Part shown: positions 1 to 8,185 of the stretch, piece after piece
How positions within the stretch are numbered: position 1 is the stretch's first letter
How the letters are laid out: every line of letters begins with the position of its first letter
Assembly: GCF_002192455.1 (NCBI RefSeq)
Contig: NZ_CP021744.1
Location: 4,432,001-4,496,000, forward strand
Origin: Streptomyces albireticuli
GTDB lineage: Bacteria > Actinomycetota > Actinomycetes > Streptomycetales > Streptomycetaceae
Length of the DNA stretch: 64,000 nucleotides
Reading direction: 5' to 3'
The notes under the pieces: generated by a model
What the model was told of the DNA's origin: nothing
Seen by the model: only the letters and a program-made list of their open reading frames with translations
Databases searched by the model: none
Program-made: the position numbers and the translations under genes

Positions 1-1
1 G

Positions 2-643
2 GCCGGGCGGGTGCGGATGGTGTCCTTCCCCAGCGGCAGCTCGACGCTGGTGCCCGGCGCGCTGGCGCAGATGCGGGCGGCGCACCCGGGTACCCGGGTC
101 TCCCTGGTCGAGGCCGAGCCGCCGCGGTCGGTGGAGATGCTGCGCGAGGGCGACTGCGAGATCGCGCTGGCCTTCCGCTACCCCGAGGTGCGCGGCTCGG
201 ACCCGGCCGCGGGCACGGAGTGGGAGGACCTGGTCGTCCGGCCGCTGCTGACCGACCGCCTCGTGGGCGTGGTGCCGGAGGGGCACCGGCTGGCGGGGGC
301 CGAGCGGATCGGGATGGCCGAGCTGGCCGACGAGTCGTGGATCGCGGGCTGCCCGCGCTGCCGGCGGCACCTGGTGGAGGTGTGCGAGAGCACCGGCTTC
401 ACCCCGCGGATCGACTTCGCGACCGATGACTATCCGTCGGTGTTCGGGCTGGTCGGGGCGGGTCTCGGGGTCGCGGTGATGCCCGAGCTGGCGCTGGCGG
501 CGGTCCGGCCGAAGGGCGCCCGGACGGTACCGGTCGAGCCGGTGGTGCAGCGCGAGATCGTGGCCCTCACCCTGCCGGACCTGGCCAGGGTGCCGGCGGT
601 CGCGGCGATGCTGGACGAACTGGTGGCGGCGGCCGCGCGCTAG
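2..643 (+). CDS. LysR-family transcriptional regulator, C-terminal part (5' truncated by window edge)
   Basis: The frame is open from base 2, so the DNA-binding N-terminus lies outside the window. What remains is the periplasmic-binding-like effector domain of a LysR regulator: it opens with the usual S-G-S-S-T-L-V-P beta-strand/helix, has an acidic/hydrophobic core, and a late G-L-V-G-A-G-L-G-V-A-V-M-P segment typical of the family. A short Cys-x-x-Cys (GCPRC) followed by another Cys lies in the middle of the domain, which could sense metal or redox, but this is inference. The ligand and target genes cannot be told. It is followed by about 60 bp and then the 40-bp direct repeats, convergent with whiD. 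Confidence 0.8.
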   Translation, partial: AGRVRMVSFPSGSSTLVPGALAQMRAAHPGTRVSLVEAEPPRSVEMLREGDCEIALAFRYPEVRGSDPAAGTEWEDLVVRPLLTDRLVGVVPEGHRLAGAERIGMAELADESWIAGCPRCRRHLVEVCESTGFTPRIDFATDDYPSVFGLVGAGLGVAVMPELALAAVRPKGARTVPVEPVVQREIVALTLPDLARVPAVAAMLDELVAAAAR

Positions 644-706
644 CGGCTGCGCGCCCGGCGGCTCCGGCGGCGGCTCTGTGACCGGCTCCGGCGCCGGTCC
701 TGTCAG

Positions 707-866
707 CGGCTACGCGGCGGCGGCGGTCGTGCCGAGGTCCCGGTGCCGGCTACGCACCGGTGGTGCTCATGACGAGGCCCCGGTGACGGTCAGGCACCGG
801 TGGCACTTATGGCGGTGTCCCGGTGGCGGCTAGGCACCGGTCGTACTCACGGCGATGACCCGGTGT
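707..866. repeat. Four 40-bp tandem direct repeats overlapping the 3' end of whiD
   Basis: Copies start at 707, 747, 787 and 827, giving an exact 40-bp period. Each begins with CGGCTA or CGGTCA and ends with a CCGGTG core; the interior diverges. The last copy (827-866) contains the stop codon and final codons of whiD, so the array extends from the coding end into the spacer. No spacers of unique sequence are present, so this is not CRISPR. Confidence 0.85.
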
Positions 867-1141
867 CGCGCGCGGCCCATGAGCTCCTCACGCTCGTCCT
901 CGGTCAGGCCGCCCCACACGCCGTAGGGCTCCCGTACGGCCAGGGCGTGCGCCGCGCACTCGGCGCGTACCGGGCAGCGCATGCACACCTCCTTGGCCGA
1001 GGTCTCGCGCGCGCTGCGGGCCGCGCCGCGTTCGCCTTCGGGATGGAAGAACAGAGAGCTGTCGACCCCGCGGCAGGCGGCCAGGAGCTGCCAGTCCCAC
1101 AGGTCGGCGTTGGGACCGGGAAGGCGGGAGAAATCTGCCAT
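830..1141 (-). CDS. whiD: WhiD, WhiB-like iron-sulfur developmental regulator
   Basis: This is a 103-aa Wbl protein. The four [4Fe-4S] ligands are visible at C23, C53, C56 and C62, followed by the YGVWGG turn at 73-78 and a basic C-terminal tail that binds DNA in this family. The N-terminus (MADFSRLPGPNADLWDWQLL) and the position next to bldM match S. coelicolor WhiD, needed for late sporulation septation and spore maturation; Wbl proteins act with the principal sigma factor. The start at 1141 was chosen because the longer frame to 1252 encodes non-conserved sequence. The tail after GRARHRV is short and lies in a 40-bp repeat unit, so this species' C-terminus probably differs from relatives. 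It is divergent from bldM. Confidence 0.93.
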   Translation of the reverse strand: MADFSRLPGPNADLWDWQLLAACRGVDSSLFFHPEGERGAARSARETSAKEVCMRCPVRAECAAHALAVREPYGVWGGLTEDEREELMGRARHRVIAVSTTGA

Positions 1142-1592
1142 TGCTATCCCCTCGAAGCGATCCTCCGGGGCGACCCGCCGGAGGATCCGGCGCGGTGACC
1201 CGGTACGAGCGATCAGATGCGGACGCACTACCTGTGCCCTTACAACCGCCAAGCAAGCGGATGTAAATATGACTGATTGCGAATCTAGTCATAGACACCG
1301 GCAAATGGGAAGAAAAACTGCTCCGCGTGGGCAAATGGGGCATCGCTTGCGCGCCGGGAAGGGCGCCCCCAATGCGCCCTGCTCCGTGTCCGCGCCCTCA
1401 CGTAGAGTGCCGAAGGTGGCCGACCGAGCCCGTAACTCTTTCGGGTGACCGTCGTTGAGAGGGCGGAGGCGGTTGACGGATGAAGCAGTCGGGCAGATGT
1501 CCGAACTGACCCGAGAGTCGTCGATCGCACAGGTGACGATCAGTACCAGCCTGGAGGCTCAAGGTGACGCGCATCAGCTGCGGAGGACGGTC
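1142..1592. promoter_or_regulatory. whiD-bldM divergent promoter region
   Basis: This 451-bp non-coding spacer separates two divergent sporulation genes. It is less GC-rich than the flanks around 1255-1330. It contains the sigma-BldN-type promoter for bldM (separate entry), a GACAC pentamer near 1289 that resembles the WhiA core, and two GCAAATGGG copies about 30 bp apart. Only the sigma-BldN element is strong enough to call. Confidence 0.6.
1431..1458 (+). promoter_or_regulatory. sigma-BldN-type promoter of bldM
   Basis: CGTAAC at 1431-1436 and CGTTGA at 1453-1458 are separated by exactly 16 bp. This is the -35/-10 arrangement reported for sigma-BldN-dependent promoters such as bldMp1 of S. 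coelicolor. The predicted start lies about 125 bp upstream of the bldM ATG, giving a long 5' leader. The match is direct; sigma-factor use is inferred from the known bldM system. Confidence 0.85.
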
Positions 1593-2204
1593 ATGACATC
1601 CGTCCTCGTCTGCGACGATTCCCCGCTTGCCCGAGAGGCGCTCCGCCGTGCGGTGGCGACCGTGCCCGGCGTCGAGCGTGTGACGACGGCGGCCAACGGC
1701 GAGGAAGTCCTCCGCCGCTGGGGCGCCGATCGTTCGGACCTCATTCTGATGGACGTACGGATGCCCGGACTCGGCGGTGTGGAGACGGTGCGCCGGCTGC
1801 TCTCCGCGGACCCCGGCGCCCGCATCATCATGCTCACGGTCGCCGAGGACCTCGACGGTGTCGCGCTCGCGGTCGCCGCCGGGGCGCGGGGCTATCTGCA
1901 CAAGGACGCCTCGCGTGCCGAACTGCGGGCCACCGTGACGCAGGCCCTCGCCGACCCGACGTGGCGGCTCGCCCCGCGCCGGCTGCGGTCGGCCGAGATG
2001 GGGGCGGCGCCCACGCTCACCGCGCGGGAGATCCAGGTCCTCGAAGGAATGAGCCACGGCCGGTCCAACGCCGAGATCGGCCGTGAGCTGTTTCTCTCCG
2101 AGGACACGGTGAAGACCCACGCGCGACGTCTGTTCAAGAAGTTGGGTGCATCGGACCGGGCGCACGCCGTGGCGCTCGGATTCCGCTGGGGCCTGGTCCG
2201 CTAG
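1593..2204 (+). CDS. bldM: BldM, atypical response regulator
   Basis: This is a 203-aa protein with a receiver domain (about 1-120; D8, D9, D54 and the usual late Lys region) and a C-terminal LuxR/NarL helix-turn-helix (about 140-200, LTAREIQVLEGMS...SEDTVKTHARRLFKKLG). Length and sequence match S. coelicolor BldM. Established knowledge is that BldM controls aerial-hypha genes as a homodimer and late sporulation genes as a heterodimer with WhiI, and that phosphorylation of D54 is not required. The ATG at 1593 follows a GGAGGACGG ribosome-binding site; the open frame to 1455 is upstream leader. No partner kinase gene is adjacent, consistent with an orphan regulator. Confidence 0.97.
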   Translation: MTSVLVCDDSPLAREALRRAVATVPGVERVTTAANGEEVLRRWGADRSDLILMDVRMPGLGGVETVRRLLSADPGARIIMLTVAEDLDGVALAVAAGARGYLHKDASRAELRATVTQALADPTWRLAPRRLRSAEMGAAPTLTAREIQVLEGMSHGRSNAEIGRELFLSEDTVKTHARRLFKKLGASDRAHAVALGFRWGLVR

Positions 2205-2239
2205 GCGCCTGACGTGCAGCGCAGCGGGGGAGTGAGGCA

Positions 2240-2265
2240 CCCCGTCCGTCGCGCGACGGACGGGG
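2240..2265 (+). terminator. Probable bldM terminator hairpin
   Basis: This perfect 13+13 bp inverted repeat (CCCCGTCCGTCGC and its complement), 36 bp after the bldM stop, has no T-tract, as is common in Streptomyces. The loop would have to open from the centre. Confidence 0.6.
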
Positions 2266-2491
2266 CGGACCACTGCGGCCGTCCGGTCCGCTGCACGTTT
2301 CCCGCGCGCTGCCGCATCCTTGGAGTATGGAGTTCCTCGGGGACGGCTCGGTCGGGCGTGATGGGAGGGCGCGGGAGATGACTGCCGGCGCACCCGCTCA
2401 CAACGCATCGGTACAGGACTACGGACGGGACCACGGACGGGAGAGCGGACTCGGTGCCGCGGAAAGTCCGGTTTCAAGGCACCATGGACCG

Positions 2492-3094
2492 ATGCGCGAC
2501 GACGATACGACGGGACCCCCCGCGGCCACCGCTCCCGGGGAGATCGGCGCCCTCGTCGCCCGCGCGGTCGAGGGCGACCGGAGGGCGACGCACGATCTGC
2601 TGGCCCTGGTCCACCCCCTCGCGCTGCGCTACTGCCGCACCCGGCTCTCCCGGCTCCCGGGTGACGCCCGCCACTTCGTGGACGACCTCGCGCAGGAGGT
2701 CTGCCTCGCCGTGCTCTGCGCCCTGCCGCGCTACCGCGACACCGGGCGCCCCTTCGAGGCCTTCGTCGTGGCCATCGCCGCGCACAAGGTCGCCGATCTC
2801 CAGCGGGCCGCCATGCGCCACCCCGGTTCCACGGCCGTCCCCTCGGACGAGATGCCCGAGCAGCCGGACGACTCGCTCGGCCCCGAGGAGCGCGCGCTGC
2901 TCAGCAGCGACGCCGAGTGGGCCAAGAAGCTGCTGGCCAATCTCCCGGAGAACCAGCGCGAGCTGGTCCTGCTGCGGGTCGCCATCGGCATGACGGCGGA
3001 GGAGACGGGCCAGATGCTGGGCATGTCGCCGGGTGCCGTGCGGGTCGCCCAGCACCGGGCGCTGAGCAGGCTCCGGGCGCTCGCCGAGCAGTGA
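2492..3094 (+). CDS. shbA: ECF-type RNA polymerase sigma factor (ShbA/SigD-like)
   Basis: This 200-aa sigma factor has region 2 (about 45-115, with the conserved DDLAQEV and FVVAIAAHKVADLQR segments) and region 4 (about 150-198, LPENQRELVLLR...MSPGAVRVAQHRALSRLR). The position between bldM and guaB matches the Streptomyces gene for ShbA, reported to drive transcription of hrdB (principal sigma), and the mycobacterial sigD locus. No anti-sigma gene is adjacent. The ATG at 2492 is preferred because the upstream extension to 2327 is low-complexity; no strong ribosome-binding site precedes it, so a leaderless transcript or the longer form remains possible. The symbol rests on synteny. Confidence 0.8.
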   Translation: MRDDDTTGPPAATAPGEIGALVARAVEGDRRATHDLLALVHPLALRYCRTRLSRLPGDARHFVDDLAQEVCLAVLCALPRYRDTGRPFEAFVVAIAAHKVADLQRAAMRHPGSTAVPSDEMPEQPDDSLGPEERALLSSDAEWAKKLLANLPENQRELVLLRVAIGMTAEETGQMLGMSPGAVRVAQHRALSRLRALAEQ

Positions 3095-3257
3095 CCGGCG
3101 CGGTGATCCGAGCGGTGGGAGGGCGGTGCCCGGAAGGTGTCACGGGCGGCGTCCGGGCCCGTGATCCGCTCGGTGATCCGTGTGGGTGCCGGGGGCGGTG
3201 CGCGGCCTGTTTGGTGCGAACGTCCAAGTGACGCGGGACTCAGCCGTCGTGGAATGG

Positions 3258-3267
3258 GACACGTGTC
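3258..3267. promoter_or_regulatory. GACACGTGTC palindrome in the guaB promoter region
   Basis: A perfect 10-bp palindrome lies 54 bp before the guaB start, just upstream of a TAGCAT -10-like hexamer (3275-3280). It contains the GACAC core reported for WhiA on both strands. Regulation by any named factor is speculative. Confidence 0.4.
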
Positions 3268-3320
3268 GCGGCCGTTAGCATGGGAGTCCGCGCTGGGGCA
3301 AGACCATTTGGGAAGGTGTC

Positions 3321-4823
3321 ATGACTGACAACGTCGACGGAATGCCCGGGAAATTCGCGATGCTCGGTCTGACTTATGACGACGTCCTGCTGCTGCCGGG
3401 CGCTTCGGAGGTCCTGCCGAACGCCGTCGACACCTCCTCCCGGGTCTCGCGCAACGTCCGGGTGAACATCCCGCTGCTCTCCGCGGCGATGGACAAGGTC
3501 ACCGAGGCGCGCATGGCGATCGCCATGGCCCGCCAGGGTGGCGCCGGCGTGCTGCACCGCAATCTCTCCATCGAGGACCAGGCCAACCAGGTCGACCTGG
3601 TCAAGCGCTCCGAGTCCGGCATGGTCACGGACCCGATCACGGTCCGCCCGGACGCCACGCTCGCCGAGGCGGACGCGCTGTGCGCGAAGTTCCGCATCAG
3701 CGGTGTCCCGGTCACCGACCCCGCGGGCAAGCTGCTCGGCATCGTCACCAACCGCGACATGGCCTTCGAGCTGGACCGCGGCCGCCAGGTGCGCGAGGTC
3801 ATGACGCCGATGCCGCTGGTCACGGGCAAGGTCGGGATCTCCGGCGAGGACGCCATCGAGCTGCTCCGCCGGCACAAGATCGAGAAGCTTCCGCTGGTCG
3901 ACGACGCCGGTGTGCTCAAGGGCCTCATCACGGTCAAGGACTTCGTCAAGGCCGAGAAGTACCCGAACGCCGCCAAGGACTCCGAGGGCCGCCTGGTCGT
4001 CGGTGCCGCCGTGGGCGTCGGTGCCGAGGCCTACGAGCGCGCCCAGGCGCTCGTGGAGGCCGGGGCCGACTTCCTGGTCGTGGACAGCGCCCACGGCCAC
4101 AGCCGCGGCATCCTCGACATGATCGCCAAGGTCAAGTCCAACATCGCCGTCGACGTCATCGGCGGCAACGTCGCCACCCGCGACGGCGCCCAGGCGCTGA
4201 TCGACGCCGGCTGCGACGGCGTCAAGGTCGGCGTCGGCCCGGGCTCGATCTGCACCACCCGCGTCGTCGCCGGCATCGGCGTCCCGCAGGTCACCGCGAT
4301 CTACGAGGCCGCCCAGGCGTGCCACGCGGCCGGTGTGCCGCTCATCGGCGACGGCGGTCTCCAGTACTCCGGCGACATCGCCAAGGCGATCGCCGCCGGT
4401 GCCGACACGGTGATGCTCGGCTCGCTGCTCGCGGGCTGCGAGGAGTCGCCGGGCGAGATGGTCTTCATCAGCGGCAAGCAGTTCAAGTCCTACCGCGGCA
4501 TGGGCTCGCTGGGCGCGATGCAGTCCCGCGGCCAGGCCCGCTCGTTCTCCAAGGACCGCTACTTCCAGGACAACGTCCTCTCCGAGGACAAGCTCGTCCC
4601 CGAGGGCATCGAGGGCCAGGTCCCGTACCGCGGCCCGCTGGCGTCCGTCGCCCACCAGCTCATCGGCGGCCTCCGCGCCTCCATGGGCTACGTCGGCTCG
4701 GCGAACGTCCAGGAGCTCAAGGACAAGGGCACCTTCGTCCGGATCACCGCGGCCGGCCTCAAGGAGAGCCACCCGCACGACATCCAGATGACCACCGAGG
4801 CGCCGAACTACTCCCGCCGGTAG
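3321..4823 (+). CDS. guaB: Inosine-5'-monophosphate dehydrogenase
   Basis: This 500-aa enzyme oxidises IMP to XMP with NAD, the committed step to GMP. The (beta/alpha)8 barrel is interrupted by a CBS-pair insert (about 100-215, MVTDPITVRPDATLAEA... and LITVKDF). The catalytic loop GPGSICTTR places the nucleophilic Cys at C311, followed by the flap with KEDRY-like residues (SKDRYFQD) and the C-terminal K-site. Length is normal for the family. The start is ATG with GGAAGGTG in front. It stands just upstream of the paralogue guaB3, the arrangement known across actinobacteria. Confidence 0.98.
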   Translation: MTDNVDGMPGKFAMLGLTYDDVLLLPGASEVLPNAVDTSSRVSRNVRVNIPLLSAAMDKVTEARMAIAMARQGGAGVLHRNLSIEDQANQVDLVKRSESGMVTDPITVRPDATLAEADALCAKFRISGVPVTDPAGKLLGIVTNRDMAFELDRGRQVREVMTPMPLVTGKVGISGEDAIELLRRHKIEKLPLVDDAGVLKGLITVKDFVKAEKYPNAAKDSEGRLVVGAAVGVGAEAYERAQALVEAGADFLVVDSAHGHSRGILDMIAKVKSNIAVDVIGGNVATRDGAQALIDAGCDGVKVGVGPGSICTTRVVAGIGVPQVTAIYEAAQACHAAGVPLIGDGGLQYSGDIAKAIAAGADTVMLGSLLAGCEESPGEMVFISGKQFKSYRGMGSLGAMQSRGQARSFSKDRYFQDNVLSEDKLVPEGIEGQVPYRGPLASVAHQLIGGLRASMGYVGSANVQELKDKGTFVRITAAGLKESHPHDIQMTTEAPNYSRR

Positions 4824-4930
4824 TAGTCCGCGTTTCAAGCGCTTTACGGAGCCCGCGACCGCTCAGGCCGCGGGCTCCGCCGCGTCGGGGATACTGGATG
4901 CGGCAGGACGTAGAAGGAAAGGCCACACAC

Positions 4931-6058
4931 GTGACTGAGATCGAGATCGGGCGCGGCAAGCGCGGCCGCCGGGCGTACGCGTTCGACGACATCGCCGTCG
5001 TCCCGAGTCGCCGTACCCGCGACCCCAAGGAGGTCTCGATCGCCTGGCAGATCGACGCCTACCGCTTCGAGCTGCCGTTCCTGGCCGCCCCGATGGACTC
5101 GGTCGTCTCGCCCGAGACCGCCATCCGCATCGGCGAGCTGGGCGGCCTGGGCGTGCTCAACCTCGAGGGCCTCTGGACCCGCTACGAGGACCCCGAGCCG
5201 CTGCTCGCGGAGATCGCCGAGCTGGACGAGACCGCGGCCACCAAGCGCCTCCAGGAGATCTACGCGGCTCCGATCAAGGAGGAGCTGATCGGGCAGCGCA
5301 TCAAGGAGGTCCGCGACTCCGGTGTCGTGACCGCCGCCGCGCTCTCCCCGCAGCGCACCGCGCAGTTCTCCAAGGCCGTCGTGGACGCCGGCGTGGACAT
5401 CTTCGTGATCCGCGGCACCACGGTCTCCGCCGAGCACGTCTCCGGCGCCGCCGAGCCGCTGAACCTGAAGCAGTTCATCTACGAGCTCGACGTCCCGGTG
5501 ATCGTCGGCGGCTGCGCCACGTACACCGCCGCGCTGCACCTGATGCGCACCGGCGCCGCGGGTGTCCTCGTCGGCTTCGGCGGCGGCGCCGCCCACACCA
5601 CCCGTAACGTCCTGGGCATCCAGGTCCCGATGGCGACCGCCGTCGCCGACGTGGCCGCCGCCCGCCGGGACTACATGGACGAGTCCGGCGGCCGCTACGT
5701 CCACGTCATCGCCGACGGCGGCGTGGGCTGGTCCGGCGACCTGCCGAAGGCCATCGCCTGCGGTGCCGACGCCGTGATGATGGGCTCCCCGCTCGCCCGC
5801 GCCACCGACGCGCCGGGCCGCGGCTACCACTGGGGCATGGAGGCCGTCCACGAGGACGTGCCGCGCGGCAAGCGCATGAACCTGGGCACGGTCGGCTCCA
5901 CCGAGGAGATCCTCACCGGTCCCTCGCACACCCCCGACGGGTCGATGAACATGTTCGGCGCCCTGCGCCGCGCCATGGCGACCACGGGCTACAGCGAGCT
6001 CAAGGAGTTCCAGCGGGTCGAGGTGACGGTCGCACCGTCGCAGCACGACAACCGCTGA
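4931..6058 (+). CDS. guaB3: GuaB3-type IMP dehydrogenase-related protein
   Basis: This 375-aa IMPDH-fold protein lacks the CBS insert. It aligns with guaB but at the catalytic loop reads G-G-G-A-A-H-T-T-R, so His222 stands where the catalytic Cys is in GuaB (C311). Glycine-rich phosphate-binding segments (ADGGVGWSGDLPKAIACGAD) are kept. In mycobacteria the equivalent gene (guaB3) is not a proven IMPDH; its activity here is uncertain. The GTG at 4931 follows AAGGAAAG. It lies 107 bp after guaB and may be co-transcribed. A strong hairpin follows it. Confidence 0.9.
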   Translation: MTEIEIGRGKRGRRAYAFDDIAVVPSRRTRDPKEVSIAWQIDAYRFELPFLAAPMDSVVSPETAIRIGELGGLGVLNLEGLWTRYEDPEPLLAEIAELDETAATKRLQEIYAAPIKEELIGQRIKEVRDSGVVTAAALSPQRTAQFSKAVVDAGVDIFVIRGTTVSAEHVSGAAEPLNLKQFIYELDVPVIVGGCATYTAALHLMRTGAAGVLVGFGGGAAHTTRNVLGIQVPMATAVADVAAARRDYMDESGGRYVHVIADGGVGWSGDLPKAIACGADAVMMGSPLARATDAPGRGYHWGMEAVHEDVPRGKRMNLGTVGSTEEILTGPSHTPDGSMNMFGALRRAMATTGYSELKEFQRVEVTVAPSQHDNR

Positions 6059-6071
6059 TCCCGTAGCGACA

Positions 6072-6108
6072 CGAAGGGCCCGGACCGCATCGCGGTCCGG
6101 GCCCTTCG
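6072..6108. terminator. Bidirectional terminator between guaB3 and the convergent membrane-protein gene
   Basis: A perfect 17-bp stem (CGAAGGGCCCGGACCGC) with a 3-nt loop (6089-6091) starts 14 bp after the guaB3 stop and 33 bp before the end of the convergent gene, so it can serve both. Confidence 0.85.
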
Positions 6109-6140
6109 CGCTGTCCCGGCGGCCGCCGGGACAGCGGGGC

Positions 6141-6752
6141 TCAGCCGGCGAGCTTGCGGGTCACCTGGAAGGCGCCCGCGCCGCCGAGGAAGTAGAAGAG
6201 CGCGTCGATGGGCTCCAGGTTCTCCTTCCACGCCCGGTTCACGACGTCGAAGTGGTCGACGAGCACGTCCATCAGCGGGATGTTCGCGGCGTCGGAGAGG
6301 GCCAGCGAGATGCCGAAGACCTGCCCGAGGTAGACGCCGGCCGCGCCGAGGACCGCGCCGACGGCGGGCAGCGCGGGCGCCCGGCCGCCGACCTTGCCGA
6401 GGGCCAGGCCGATGAGGGCACCGGTCACCACGGCCATGTAACCGATCTGGCCGCCGTCGGTCGCCTTCAGGACGGCGCCGTACACGCCCGAGCCGACCAG
6501 CATCGCGACGATCGCGAGGACGACGGCGAGGCCCGGGTTGCCCCGGCGGACGGGGGCGGGCGGCGGCGGGAAGCCGCCGGGGGCGCCGTAGGGGGCCTGG
6601 GGTGCGCCGTAAGGCGGCTGGGGCTGGGCGTAGGGCTGCGGCTGGGGCTGCGCGTACGGCTGCTGAGGGCCGGGCTGCTGTCCGTAAGGCTGCTGCGGCG
6701 GCTGCTGGCCGTACGGGTTCGGCTGCTGCGGCTGCTGCCAGGGCTGGCTCAT
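6141..6752 (-). CDS. Pro/Gln-rich membrane protein of unknown function
   Basis: This is a 203-aa protein. Residues 1-70 are a low-complexity cytoplasmic stretch of P, Q, Y, G repeats (QPYGQQ, QPYAQPQ). Three hydrophobic segments follow (about 73-93, 103-121, 127-148), then a short C-terminal amphipathic tail. Such tails on small membrane proteins are common in Streptomyces and often mediate protein contacts, but no function is assignable. It is divergent from the MreB-like gene (98 bp between starts), so the two may share a promoter region. Confidence 0.75.
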   Translation of the reverse strand: MSQPWQQPQQPNPYGQQPPQQPYGQQPGPQQPYAQPQPQPYAQPQPPYGAPQAPYGAPGGFPPPPAPVRRGNPGLAVVLAIVAMLVGSGVYGAVLKATDGGQIGYMAVVTGALIGLALGKVGGRAPALPAVGAVLGAAGVYLGQVFGISLALSDAANIPLMDVLVDHFDVVNRAWKENLEPIDALFYFLGGAGAFQVTRKLAG

Positions 6753-6850
6753 GTGGGTTCCCCCGGGATAGGTGGTGCGGTGTCACCGACAGCGAGCACG
6801 CCGGTGTGAACTCCGTATAAAAGTTCGACCGTAAGGAATAATGGCAACTT

Positions 6851-8002
6851 ATGGCGCAAAGCAAGTCGTTCAGCGGCAGGGACATGGGGATCGACCTCGG
6901 CACGGCGAACACGCTGGTGTACGTCCGGGGTAAGGGGGTAGTGCTCAACGAGCCATCGGTTGTCGCCGTCAACGCCGAGGACGGCAGTGTGCTGTCGGTG
7001 GGTTTCGAGGCCAAGGAGACGATCGGCCGCACCCCTTCGAACATCGTCGCGGTCCGCCCGCTGCGCGACGGCGTCATAGCCGACTTCGAGATCGCCGAAC
7101 GCATGATGCGGCACTTCATCAAGAAGGTCCAGGGCAACCGCCGTTTCTCCCGCCCGCGCGTCGTCGTGTGCGTGCCCTCGGGCATCACGGGCGTCGAGCG
7201 GCGAGCCGTCATCGAGGCGGCGTCCCAGGCCGGGGCACGTCAGGTGCACCTCGTCGAGGAGCCCATGGCGGCGGCCATCGGCGCGGGGCTGCCGGTCAGC
7301 GAGCCGACCGGCTGCATGGTCGTCGACGTCGGCGGCGGCACCACCGAGGTCGCGGTGATCTCGCTGGGCGGCATCGTCACGGCGCGCTCGGTGCGCACCG
7401 CCGGGGACGCGATGGACGCGGCGATCACCTCTTACGTGAAGAAGAAGTTCTCCCTCGCGATCGGTGAACGCACCGCCGAGGAGATCAAGATGAGCATCGG
7501 ATCGGCCTCCCCGACGGGCTCCTGGACGGCGGCCGGTCTCACCGCGCTCGCCAAGCAGCTGGAGAAGAACGACGGCCTGGAGGACGCGGGCGACCCCGAG
7601 GAGACCCAGGGCCTGCTGCCCCCGGACCGCTTCACGATCCGTGGCCGCGACCAGGTCAGCGGTCTGCCCAAGACGCTGGAGCTGACGGCGGACGAGATCC
7701 GGCACGCGCTGACGGAGCCGGTCGACGCCATCGTCATGGCGGTCCGCCAGACCCTGGACGAGACCCCGCCGGAGCTCGCCGGCGACATCATGGACCGCGG
7801 CATCGTCCTCACCGGCGGCGGCGCGCTCCTGCGCGGCCTGGACGTCCGGCTGAGCAAGGAGCTCGACATCCCGGTCATCATCGCGGACGAACCCCTGGAC
7901 TGCGTCGCCATCGGCACGGGCCGTTGCGTGGAGGACTTCGCGTCCCTGAAGACGGTCCTGGACGCCCAGCCGAGCCGTCTGCTGGGGACGGGCAGGCTGT
8001 AG
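6851..8002 (+). CDS. MreB/Mbl-family bacterial actin
   Basis: This is a 383-aa actin-fold ATPase. Phosphate loop 1 is DMGIDLGTANTLVYV, the second phosphate motif is VVDVGGGTTEVAVISLGG, and the adenosine motif is GIVLTGGGALLRGLD. Family length is normally about 335-345 aa; the excess is an insertion of roughly 40 residues after EEIKMSIGSA (about 215-265) before the RGRDQVSGLPKT segment. Streptomyces use MreB and Mbl mainly for spore-wall integrity; which paralogue this is cannot be decided here, and no mreCD genes are nearby. The AAGGAA before the ATG at 6851 fits as ribosome-binding site. Confidence 0.88.
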   Translation: MAQSKSFSGRDMGIDLGTANTLVYVRGKGVVLNEPSVVAVNAEDGSVLSVGFEAKETIGRTPSNIVAVRPLRDGVIADFEIAERMMRHFIKKVQGNRRFSRPRVVVCVPSGITGVERRAVIEAASQAGARQVHLVEEPMAAAIGAGLPVSEPTGCMVVDVGGGTTEVAVISLGGIVTARSVRTAGDAMDAAITSYVKKKFSLAIGERTAEEIKMSIGSASPTGSWTAAGLTALAKQLEKNDGLEDAGDPEETQGLLPPDRFTIRGRDQVSGLPKTLELTADEIRHALTEPVDAIVMAVRQTLDETPPELAGDIMDRGIVLTGGGALLRGLDVRLSKELDIPVIIADEPLDCVAIGTGRCVEDFASLKTVLDAQPSRLLGTGRL

Positions 8003-8029
8003 GCGACGGGCGGACCGCAGCCGCTTTCA

Positions 8030-8172
8030 CCGGACGGGCTGGTCTTCAGCCCGTCCGGCGTTTGAGGACCGGGGTCCGGGGCGGAGCCCCGCCACGCGGC
8101 GGAGCCGCACATCGGATGCGGCGGGAAGGGGCGGGTAGGGGAAAAGGCCCCGCGCGGCGGCACCCCACCTGG
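8030..8172. repeat. Streptomyces-type intergenic repeat with hairpins
   Basis: It begins with a 12-bp stem (CCGGACGGGCTG, 8030-8041, with its complement 8047-8058), followed by CCGGGGCGGAGCCCCG-type sequence and a GGGGAAAAGGCCCCGCGCGG end. The same modules recur in inverted order at 56.42-56.51 kb, and this composite resembles intergenic elements scattered through Streptomyces genomes. It lies between the convergent mreB-like and dehydrogenase genes and may also terminate transcription. Confidence 0.7.
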
Positions 8173-8185
8173 CCCGCCCCTCACG

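Noticed and set aside
707..866. CRISPR array
   Set aside because: Direct repeats are contiguous with no unique spacers, degenerate, and only four; no cas genes are present.
1285..1530. Small gene between whiD and bldM
   Set aside because: The frame covers the sigma-BldN promoter, has no ribosome-binding site and no recognisable sequence.
3240..4838. Very long antisense frames opposite guaB, glpD, kinase and other genes
   Set aside because: Typical high-GC shadow frames: Arg/Ala/Gly/Asp-rich, no motifs, exactly covering clear genes on the other strand.
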